NCBI GenBank assembly: GCA_947167745.1
Contig: CAMVJE010000009.1
Span: 1-58,257 of the forward strand
DNA length: 58,257 bases
Reading direction: 5' to 3'
Source of the DNA: an uncultured Treponema sp.
Lineage (GTDB): Bacteria > Spirochaetota > Spirochaetia > Treponematales > Treponemataceae
The notes beneath the pieces were generated by a model. The model saw only the letters and a program-made list of their open reading frames with translations, had not been told where the DNA came from and made no database searches. Both the position numbers and the translations under genes were made by a program. Of the stretch, positions 43,866 to 51,657 are shown piece by piece (position 1 is the first letter of the stretch; every line of letters begins with the position of its first letter).

Positions 43866-45721
43866 ACACCGTCATCTACGAGTTTATAGCAGCGGGCAAA
43901 ATCTTCATGCTCACCGGCGTTCACTACGATGGCTCCGATACTTGCATTAATCGGGTGACCTTCAAGCTCTGGAATGACAATCTTCTTTAAGCCGTCAACA
44001 AATCGTTTTATAACTTTGTTAGCGGCTTCTTCCGTGTGAATAAGCTCTGCATAAGCGGCAAATTCATCACCACCAAGACGGAAGACAACATCATTATCGC
44101 GGAAGGCTGATTTGAGGCAGTGCGCAACATTTATAATTACTTTGTCGCCGACCCCATGACCAAAGGTATCATTGAAGAATTTGAAATGGTCTACATCAAG
44201 CAGGATAAAAAGCCCGCCTTTGCCCTGACTCATCGCTTCTGCAACCCGTTTTTCGCCACTCACACGATTTAAGAGCCCAGTCATCTGATCGGTTTCGGAA
44301 AGTGTCTTTAAATTCTTTTTTTCATCAATATCAATGAATAGACCGACATAGGTCACAGGAGAGCCGTCCTCCCTACGAATCAGATTGCCGGCTGCGTGAT
44401 ACCATCTGTAACCATCATTTTTAGTCATAAGGCGGTATTCGACATCATAAATTGTGTTGCCGCTATAGTCATTTACGGCATCCCAAAATGCTTTCAAAAC
44501 CCTGTCCTTATCATCAGGATGAAGCAAATTAGCCCAGGATTCTAACTTATCCGGGAATTCTTCGGATGACACATAACCAATCATCTGACGGAAAGGTTTT
44601 GACCAGACACACTTTTCGATTTCACCTTTTTCATTAAATTCCATGGACCAGGGGCCAGAATGAATGATTGAGTGAATAATCTGCATTCCCTGTGTCTCTT
44701 TATTTAATTTATCGTATGCTTTCTTTGTCTCTGCCGCGATTCTTTTTTCCTGTTCAATTTTAAGTGCGGAATTTTTTTTGAGCGTAATGACAAAAATTAC
44801 GAAAAGAATTATGACGGAAGTTATGGTGATTAAACTCTGAATATGATTGATTAATACAATCGTGCGATTACTTGATTTTATCTGAGAAGAAATTACATTA
44901 TCATACACGAGAATTGAAAGAATCCAGCCTGTTTCTTCTACAGGTGCATAATAAAGATGAGCATTCTCCCTTCGATAAGGCACATGGATACTTCCTTTTT
45001 TTTCATTCATAAAATCTTCAGAAATTTTTTTATAGCTTTCTTTTGTTGTGTCATTTTCGTAAATTACGGAAAGAATGTTACGACCACCATCAACACCTCC
45101 GAAAGGTACATTTGTAAGACTCTCTCCGTTTTTGAGATAGACATTAAAATAGGTTTCCATATTGTCAGCGCGGAATGTCATGGAACGCACCAGCTGAGCA
45201 ATGTTTATCTGAGCAAAGCAAGCCGTAATTTTTTTACCATTGAATTCGATTCCAGAAACGGGGAGTGCAATAAAAAGAAGCTTTTCCCCGCCATAATTTA
45301 AGACCGTTGTAACAAGAGGTTCTGAAAGTCCGCTGGCAAGAAATGGATAACGGGTTTTTCCAGTGCTTGTAGAGTGAGCTGTATAAACAAGACAATCTTC
45401 ATCAACAAAAGAGAATTTCTCTACACCATAAAGACGACGAATTCTTCCGAGATAATTTCTCAGGGATGAAGTTGAGCTTAAATCTTCCTTTGTAATTGAG
45501 TCCAGCGCATTGTTCATATATTGATAGTTCTGTTTGACCGCATCTGAAATAATTGAAACGCGCCGATTAATAAGCTCTTCCATGTAGAAGTTACTTAAAC
45601 TTTCTGAAACGATCTGTGTATGACTTTGCGCACTTTCCATATTCCAGACAGTGCCGGCTACAATCAACAGCAGTATAATAATTCCGCCGATGAAGATGAT
45701 TTTATTTTCCCTGATTTTCAT
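43811..45721 (-). CDS. Sensor diguanylate cyclase (extracytoplasmic sensor-PAS-GGDEF)
   Basis: 636 residues: TM ~10-27, periplasmic sensor domain (Cache-like) to ~280, TM ~283-308, coiled linker, PAS/PAC (~345-465: DVEYRLMTKNDGYRWYHAAG), GGDEF domain (~470-630) with intact RLGGDEF. It should make cyclic di-GMP in response to an external signal. The gene directly follows (10-base gap) a periplasmic sugar-binding-type lipoprotein, which suggests that the binding protein presents its ligand to this sensor. Confidence 0.92.
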   Translation of the reverse strand: MKIRENKIIFIGGIIILLLIVAGTVWNMESAQSHTQIVSESLSNFYMEELINRRVSIISDAVKQNYQYMNNALDSITKEDLSSTSSLRNYLGRIRRLYGVEKFSFVDEDCLVYTAHSTSTGKTRYPFLASGLSEPLVTTVLNYGGEKLLFIALPVSGIEFNGKKITACFAQINIAQLVRSMTFRADNMETYFNVYLKNGESLTNVPFGGVDGGRNILSVIYENDTTKESYKKISEDFMNEKKGSIHVPYRRENAHLYYAPVEETGWILSILVYDNVISSQIKSSNRTIVLINHIQSLITITSVIILFVIFVITLKKNSALKIEQEKRIAAETKKAYDKLNKETQGMQIIHSIIHSGPWSMEFNEKGEIEKCVWSKPFRQMIGYVSSEEFPDKLESWANLLHPDDKDRVLKAFWDAVNDYSGNTIYDVEYRLMTKNDGYRWYHAAGNLIRREDGSPVTYVGLFIDIDEKKNLKTLSETDQMTGLLNRVSGEKRVAEAMSQGKGGLFILLDVDHFKFFNDTFGHGVGDKVIINVAHCLKSAFRDNDVVFRLGGDEFAAYAELIHTEEAANKVIKRFVDGLKKIVIPELEGHPINASIGAIVVNAGEHEDFARCYKLVDDGVYESKKIDGQSAITFAKR

Positions 45722-45731
45722 GATTTGCCAC

Positions 45732-46817
45732 CTAATCTATTTCACCGTAAAGAGAACGTAAAAGCCAGACTGCATCTTTTTGAAAGAAGATCTTTGTATT
45801 TTCTTCAGTCTTTTCAGGATATACTGAGCCGGGAAGAAGCCCGTCTGCAATTTTTACCGCAGTAGTGATTGTGTCAAAACCAATTGCATAGCAATCTTGA
45901 AGGGCGAGGGCATATATAACTCCGTCGCGCAGATATTCCAAAGCCGTTCTGTCATGGTCCATGCCGGTGATTACAATCTGAGCGCTTTTTCCTGCTTCTT
46001 TTACTGCTCGTCCCGCTCCCACAGAATTACTCATGTTGCAGCAGAGGATTCCGTGCAAATCGGGATATTTTGCAAGAAATGCATTTGTAAAGTCGCAGGC
46101 TTTTTCTTCAAGGTCCTCATCGTACTGTTCATCAACAAGTTCAATTTCGGGATATTTTGCAAAAACATCTTTTGCACCCCGGGCGCGGTCTTCATGACAG
46201 GGGGCTCCATGATTACCGACAAGCATGGCAATCTTCCCTTTGTAATTTAATTTTTCACACAAACATTCAGCAAGAATTTTACCGTCCTCATAGTTATGAG
46301 TGTTACCGACATAAGCAATTCGCTTGCAGCCGTTTTCTTTTCCAGAATCTGAGCTTGAGAAAGTCATAACCTTCTGCCCGCTGTCAATTAATTTATTGAT
46401 TACAGGCGTTACGATTGCAATATCAGCGACATCAACTCCGATTACATCATAAGATTTTTTTGATGCAGCCTTCTGAATGCGTTCTATCTGATCAAGAGCG
46501 GACATTTTTTCCGGAGCAAGATAATCATAAGTAATGGAAATACCATTGTTCTCAAACTGCTTTACCGCATCTTCTATTCCAAGGGCAACAGCGTCCCACC
46601 AGGGATGGGCAGTTTTGTAAGTCAGATAAAAGTTATAGGATTTTTTCTGTGGAATATATGAATCGAGCAGGGGCTGAAATTGGAATTCTTCTTTTTCTGT
46701 AGCGACAGAATCTGGAACCGACTGATTATTAGTGCTATTTTTCTGATTTTTGGAAGAACAGCCTGCAATAACGAATAATGAAAGTAAGAAAACACTACGA
46801 ATGCGTAATTTCATCAT
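45732..46817 (-). CDS. Periplasmic binding lipoprotein, type 1 (RbsB/LuxP-like)
   Basis: About 361 residues from ATG 46817 or 46814; the longer frame to 46877 would put extra residues before the signal peptide. The lipobox is VIAGC. The mature protein has the two-lobed sugar-binding fold (WWDAVALGIEDAVKQFENNGI, DVIGVDVADIAIVTPVINK, GKIAMLVGNHGAPCHEDRARGAKDVF, VITGMDHDRTALEYLRDG). No ABC permease or ATPase follows, only the GGDEF sensor, so it is more likely a signalling than a transport component. The ligand is unknown. Confidence 0.85.
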   Translation of the reverse strand: MMKLRIRSVFLLSLFVIAGCSSKNQKNSTNNQSVPDSVATEKEEFQFQPLLDSYIPQKKSYNFYLTYKTAHPWWDAVALGIEDAVKQFENNGISITYDYLAPEKMSALDQIERIQKAASKKSYDVIGVDVADIAIVTPVINKLIDSGQKVMTFSSSDSGKENGCKRIAYVGNTHNYEDGKILAECLCEKLNYKGKIAMLVGNHGAPCHEDRARGAKDVFAKYPEIELVDEQYDEDLEEKACDFTNAFLAKYPDLHGILCCNMSNSVGAGRAVKEAGKSAQIVITGMDHDRTALEYLRDGVIYALALQDCYAIGFDTITTAVKIADGLLPGSVYPEKTEENTKIFFQKDAVWLLRSLYGEID

Positions 46818-46924
46818 ACTTACAATTCTATGACTAATAACACAAAATAACAAGAAAAACTGTGAATTTTGGAGCATTTTTTTAAGATTAATTCAACAAG
46901 ATTAGAAAATAATAGTTCAAAACT

Positions 46925-47482
46925 ATGGAAATAAGCTACGAAATCCAGAAATCCCGACGCCGCACAATGAGTATCCAGGTGGCAGATGACAGAAAAATCA
47001 TCGTAAAAGTGCCGCTGGGAACGCCGACTTTTGTGGCAGAAAACTTTATCCGCGAAAAAAGGGACTGGATTACAAAGCAGATTGAAAAGGTGGAAAAGCA
47101 GTCGGAACTTGCTGACTCCATGGGCCCGCTCACAGAAGAAGACATCAGACAAATCAAGAAAAAGGCTAGGGTAATAATTCCGCAAAGGGTAGAGTTTTAC
47201 GCCAAAATGGCAGGAATTTCCTACAAGCGCATTTTTATCCGCCTGCAGAAGTCGCGCTGGGGAAGCTGTTCTGTAGACGGGAATCTCAATTTCAACTGCC
47301 TTCTGGTGCTGATGCCGCCAGAAATCCTTGATAGTGTTGTGGTGCACGAACTCTGCCACCGCCGGCACATGAATCACTCCCGCGAGTTCTACGAAGAAGT
47401 TCTGAGGATTTTCCATGATTACAAAAGATGCAATAAGTGGCTCAAGCAGAACGGTGGAGCCTATTTCAAACGCATTTTATGA
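46925..47482 (+). CDS. YgjP-like (SprT/M48-type) metallopeptidase domain protein
   Basis: 185 residues. SRWGSCSVDGNLNFN and VVHELCHRRHMNHSREFY contain the HExxH zinc motif (HELCH) and the third-ligand His region of the YgjP/DUF45 family. The family's substrate is not well known; in some genomes it accompanies restriction systems. It stands alone, with 107 bases to the divergent binding protein (46817) and convergent to the MATE gene. Confidence 0.9.
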   Translation: MEISYEIQKSRRRTMSIQVADDRKIIVKVPLGTPTFVAENFIREKRDWITKQIEKVEKQSELADSMGPLTEEDIRQIKKKARVIIPQRVEFYAKMAGISYKRIFIRLQKSRWGSCSVDGNLNFNCLLVLMPPEILDSVVVHELCHRRHMNHSREFYEEVLRIFHDYKRCNKWLKQNGGAYFKRIL

Positions 47483-47632
47483 TACGATTTTCACATGCCG
47501 ATACTTTGGCGGAAATAAGCTTGATAAAAGGTGAGAGGAAGTTTTTGCCTTCATGCAAAAGAAGCTTGATAATTGGTAGACAGAACGTGCATTATAAGAA
47601 GTTTGTTGTTAATCAGGCGCTTATCAAATACA

Positions 47633-48988
47633 TCATCTTTCTGCCCATTTTCTGCCGTAGAGACGAATCAAAAACAGAATTCCACGGACACAGAGTTCAA
47701 TGCTCATGGCCGCCCAAACACCTGCAAGTCCGTATTTTGAACGCAGTAAAAGCGCAAGAGGAATTCTTACCATCCACATGGAGAAAAATTTATAGCAGCT
47801 TGGAACAAATGTGTCACCAGTTCCGCGCATTGCACCGCTGGCAATAGTACTGGCTCCGTAAAACGGCTCGCAAAAAGCTTCGATTCTAAGGATTTTTGTT
47901 CCCATAGCAATGACAGCAACTTCTGGAGAAATAAAGGCAATCATCTTTCCTGCAAAGATAAACATAAGTATGCCTGAAAGTACCATAAAAATCATGCCCA
48001 CAATTGTTGTGAGCCAGCCGAATCTTCTGGTAAGTTCCTTCTGTCCGCTTCCATAACATTGGCCGCAAATCGTTGTTGCCGCCGCCGCAAGTCCATAAGT
48101 CGGCATGTAACAAAGACTTTCTGCCGTAATGGCGAAAGAATTTGCTGAAAGCGCAGTCTGTCCAAGAGGACTTACAATTTTAGTAAAGGCAACCTGTCCG
48201 CCTGTCATAATTGCCTGCTCAAACGCTGTCGGAAGTCCGATTTTAAGGGCATTCGAGAAATATGCTTTCTTAAAGTAGATTTTTTCTTCTTTTCGAAGAT
48301 GAAGCATCTCGCTTTTGAACAAAAGGAATAACAGAAGCGGAAGCGTTGTAGCAAATCTTGAAATCAAAGTCGCAATTGCCGCTCCTTTTACTCCCATATC
48401 CAATACATAGATGAAAAAATAATTCAGAATCACATTAAGAAGGCACATCAGAATCTGCATGACACTAGGAATCTTCATATTACCTGATGACTGCAAGGCT
48501 CCTCCGGCAAGATTGTTGAACTGAATCACGGGAATGCTCAGGGCAAAAATCAGAAAATAATGGTAAGAATCAGAATAAATCTCTTCGTCCCCGCCAAGCC
48601 AAAGCGGAACAAATGGAGAAAGTGCACAAACAAGAAAAGTGAGGAAAATTGCGTAAATTGTGTTTACAATCAGAGATACTTTTAGAAGATTCCGCGCTTC
48701 ATCTTCCTTTCTTGCGCCAATTAAATGTGAAATTTGAACCGTAAATCCCATGGCACAGGCAAAGCAAAGTCCATACAAAAGCCAGGTCGATGAAGAAACA
48801 AGCCCGATTGCCGCCCCTTCCCTCTCCCCAAGGTGACCTACCATTGAAGCGTCAATATAAGTCATGATTATAGAAGAAAGCTGAGCAAGAACGGCTGGAA
48901 TGCTTAGTTCCACAATCAGTGAAAGTTGTTCCTTAAGAGAAAGTTTATCTCCACGCCTCATCCGGGCAAGCAAAATTGATTCTTTCAA
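47633..48988 (-). CDS. MATE family efflux transporter
   Basis: 451 residues with about 12 hydrophobic helices in two homologous halves (ELSIPAVLAQLSSIIMTYIDASMVGHLGE in the first, GLPTAFEQAIMTGGQVAFTKIV in the second), a typical MATE Na+/H+-coupled exporter. It begins 14 bases behind cbiF on the same strand, so it is probably in the cobalamin transcript. Substrate is unknown. Whether it moves corrinoid intermediates cannot be told from the sequence. Confidence 0.92.
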   Translation of the reverse strand: MKESILLARMRRGDKLSLKEQLSLIVELSIPAVLAQLSSIIMTYIDASMVGHLGEREGAAIGLVSSSTWLLYGLCFACAMGFTVQISHLIGARKEDEARNLLKVSLIVNTIYAIFLTFLVCALSPFVPLWLGGDEEIYSDSYHYFLIFALSIPVIQFNNLAGGALQSSGNMKIPSVMQILMCLLNVILNYFFIYVLDMGVKGAAIATLISRFATTLPLLLFLLFKSEMLHLRKEEKIYFKKAYFSNALKIGLPTAFEQAIMTGGQVAFTKIVSPLGQTALSANSFAITAESLCYMPTYGLAAAATTICGQCYGSGQKELTRRFGWLTTIVGMIFMVLSGILMFIFAGKMIAFISPEVAVIAMGTKILRIEAFCEPFYGASTIASGAMRGTGDTFVPSCYKFFSMWMVRIPLALLLRSKYGLAGVWAAMSIELCVRGILFLIRLYGRKWAER

Positions 48989-49002
48989 AAGAGCTCTTCC
49001 TT

Positions 49003-49764
49003 TTACTTCTGCTGAGCCTGACGGAATTCAGTCGTAAAATTCGGATCATAGAGTTTTGAACGGGAATAATTTGTATGCGAAACAACTTGACCGACAATAA
49101 TGAGTGCTGTTTTTGAAATTTCATTCGCCTTTGCAGCCTGAGCAAGAGAGCCGACAGTGCAGACAATGCGCTTTTCTTCTGGCCATGTTGCTTTGTAAAC
49201 GATTGCTGCTGGAGTTTCTGGGGAAATTTCTGCGGCAAGAAGCTCAGTCTGCACTTTTTCGCACATACCCGAACTCAAAAAAAGCACTAGGGTCGCATTG
49301 TGTTGTGCGAGAGAGCGGAGACTTTCTTTTTCTGGAACTCCGGTTCTGCCTTCAAGACGGGTAATAATTACGGACTGAGTCACATCAGGAAGCGTGTATT
49401 CAAGATTAAGGCTTGCCGCCGCACCGCAAAATGAACTGACTCCAGGAACGCTTTCGTAAGCAATGGATAGTTTGTCCAGGGCATCCATCTGTTCACGGAT
49501 TGCACCGTAGAGGCTGGGGTCGCCTGTATGCAAGCGGACGGTCATTTTTTTATTTTGCTCAGCCCTCTTCATCACCTGGAGAACTTCTTCAAGAGTCATT
49601 TTTGCGCTGTCATGGACTTCTGCACCTGATTTACAAACTGAAAGCAATTCTCTGTTCACGAGGGAGCCAGCATAAATTACAACATCCGCTTCTGAAAGCA
49701 GTTTCTGAGCACGCACAGTAATCAAATCAATTGCACCAGGACCTGCGCCGACAAAATAAACCAT
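49003..49764 (-). CDS. cbiF: Cobalt-precorrin-4 C11-methyltransferase
   Basis: 253 residues. VYFVGAGPGAIDLITVRAQ, YAGSLVNRELL, LHTGDPSLYGAIREQM and VPGVSSFCGAAASL are CbiF/CobM blocks. It methylates C11. It starts 6 bases after cbiD ends, in the minus-strand operon CobQ fusion, cbiC, cbiD, cbiF, MATE. Confidence 0.96.
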   Translation of the reverse strand: MVYFVGAGPGAIDLITVRAQKLLSEADVVIYAGSLVNRELLSVCKSGAEVHDSAKMTLEEVLQVMKRAEQNKKMTVRLHTGDPSLYGAIREQMDALDKLSIAYESVPGVSSFCGAAASLNLEYTLPDVTQSVIITRLEGRTGVPEKESLRSLAQHNATLVLFLSSGMCEKVQTELLAAEISPETPAAIVYKATWPEEKRIVCTVGSLAQAAKANEISKTALIIVGQVVSHTNYSRSKLYDPNFTTEFRQAQQK

Positions 49765-49770
49765 ATTGAA

Positions 49771-51000
49771 TCAGTGTAGCAGTAATTTGAGGAAATTCAT
49801 AGCAGTAAAAGCTCCTTCTGTTGCTGCCAGAAGCCCCTGCTCGTTTGTAAAAATCACGACTTCAATTCCAATGGCTCCACCTGCCCAGTCCGTCATAGTT
49901 TTCTGAATCCGAACGGCTGCTTCTTTCATGATTTTATCCCTGAGTTCGTGAGGGATTTTTTTTGATTTTGAATCTTCATTAGGATCAAAATCAAGTGAAT
50001 CTAAAAGATGAATCGCCTGTTCGGTGGAGATACAGGCCATAAGTTCATTTTTGATTGAAGAAAACTCCCTGCCTGAAAGAAAATTTTCCGCAATTTCGCA
50101 GAGGATTTCCATCCGGTGATCACCGTATTTTGAGTGGGTGTTTTTGATTCCACCGGCAACTTTTATCAGTTTTCCTATGTGGCCACAAAAAAGCATTTTC
50201 TTAAAGCCGCTTTTGACCGCCATTTGAAGGGCATCGTAGACAAAATTGGAGCAATGCACAGCTGTTTCAAGAGAAAAGTCAAATTCTCGTTGCATGAATT
50301 CGCTACCGTAATTTCCCGGGACCATGGGTAAAATTCCGTAGCCTTGAGCCTTCCTTACATTCATTTCAACTTGAATCGTGTCCAAAATCGCCTGCTCGCT
50401 CATTGGTTCGACGATTCCGCTTGTACCGAGAATTGAAATTCCGCCGGTGATTCCAAGTTTTGGATTGAAAGTATGTTTAGCGATTTCCTCGCCACCAGGT
50501 ACACTAATGAGGATTTCAAGGGATTCTGAGAGGGGAAAGCTTTTGTAAAATCTCTCCAGTTCAGACTTTACGCCCTCAAAAATCATTTTTCGCGGAACCC
50601 GGTTAATTGCCGCCTCGCCAGGCTTCTGATCAAGACCGGGCAATGTGACACGCCCGACACCCTCTCCTCCTTCGATTTTGATTTCAGATCGGCCGGGAAT
50701 TTTCTTTACTCTGGAGAAAATTTTGATTCCGTTAGTTACATCCGGGTCTTTTCCGCTGATTTTTTGCACTGAACAGGAAGCTTCTTCTGTCGAGAATTTT
50801 TGGTCGCTGATTTCAATACAGACTTTAATTCCTTTGGGCGTAATCAGGATCACATAGGGAACAATTTCCTGATTCAAGAGCATCCGGCACGCAGCAAGAC
50901 TGGCTGCCGTGGCGCAAGTTCCCGTGGTAAAGCCAAAATCAGGTTCAGAGGCCCCTTTGAGAAGAAAAAATGATTTACTATCGTTCGTTCGTTCTGACAT
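49771..51000 (-). CDS. cbiD: Cobalt-precorrin-5B C1-methyltransferase
   Basis: 409 residues. FGFTTGTCATAASLAACRML (~23-42), ILGTSGIVEPMSEQA (~200) and MLFCGHIGKLIKVAGGIKNTHS (~275-296) are CbiD signatures. Together with CbiG it marks the anaerobic pathway. It starts 12 bases after cbiC. Confidence 0.96.
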   Translation of the reverse strand: MSERTNDSKSFFLLKGASEPDFGFTTGTCATAASLAACRMLLNQEIVPYVILITPKGIKVCIEISDQKFSTEEASCSVQKISGKDPDVTNGIKIFSRVKKIPGRSEIKIEGGEGVGRVTLPGLDQKPGEAAINRVPRKMIFEGVKSELERFYKSFPLSESLEILISVPGGEEIAKHTFNPKLGITGGISILGTSGIVEPMSEQAILDTIQVEMNVRKAQGYGILPMVPGNYGSEFMQREFDFSLETAVHCSNFVYDALQMAVKSGFKKMLFCGHIGKLIKVAGGIKNTHSKYGDHRMEILCEIAENFLSGREFSSIKNELMACISTEQAIHLLDSLDFDPNEDSKSKKIPHELRDKIMKEAAVRIQKTMTDWAGGAIGIEVVIFTNEQGLLAATEGAFTAMNFLKLLLH

Positions 51001-51012
51001 TTTCGGTAAATT

Positions 51013-51657
51013 CTATTTTTTTTCGCCTGAAAGAGAATACAAAATCGCGTTGCAGATTGCCGCAGCCACGGTACTTCCGCCTTTCCGCCCTTTATTGACA
51101 ATGTAAGGCACGCCGCTTTTCATAATCATTTCTTTTGCAGCGACAACATTCACAAATCCCACAGGCACGCCGATTATTGCCACTGGCTTGAAGCCTTTTT
51201 CCATAAGGGAACACAGTTCTACCAGAGCCGTTGGGGCATTTCCGATAGCGAAAATAAGGGGTTTTGACAGAGCCGCAGCCTTTTTCATGCTCACTGCTGC
51301 CCGAGTAAGTCCCTGCTCTTTTGCCATCACCGCCACATCTTCGTCTGCCATAAAGCAATGGACTTCGCCACCAAAACGGGAAAGAGTCTTTTTATTAATT
51401 CCTGCAAGAGCCATATTTGTGTCAGTTACGATATCAGCTCCGGCAAGGATTGCTTTTTTTATGATTTCAAGAACTCCAGACGAAAATTTCAGGCTTTCGG
51501 CATAATCAAAATCAGCCGTGGTATGAATTACACGCATAATGACCGGGGCAAGTTCTTGGGGAAGCGAAATATTTTTCTCGCTCAATTCCTTTGCGATAAT
51601 CGAGAAACTTGTTTTTTCGATGTCAGCTGGCGCTATGTGTTCAAGGCTTTCACTCAT
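51013..51657 (-). CDS. cbiC: Precorrin-8X/cobalt-precorrin-8 methylmutase
   Basis: About 214 residues from ATG 51657, chosen because GGGGGAA precedes it; it overlaps the end of the CobQ fusion gene by 8 bases. VIRMVIHTTAD-type motif (here MRVIHTTADFDYA), DTNMALAGINK and GVPVGFVNVVAAKE are CbiC/CobH blocks. It moves the C11 methyl group to C12, forming cobyrinate. Confidence 0.95.
   Translation of the reverse strand: MSESLEHIAPADIEKTSFSIIAKELSEKNISLPQELAPVIMRVIHTTADFDYAESLKFSSGVLEIIKKAILAGADIVTDTNMALAGINKKTLSRFGGEVHCFMADEDVAVMAKEQGLTRAAVSMKKAAALSKPLIFAIGNAPTALVELCSLMEKGFKPVAIIGVPVGFVNVVAAKEMIMKSGVPYIVNKGRKGGSTVAAAICNAILYSLSGEKK

Noticed and set aside
47437..47847. 136-residue plus-strand ORF behind the YgjP-like gene
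   Set aside because: It is largely antisense to the MATE gene and has no recognisable feature.
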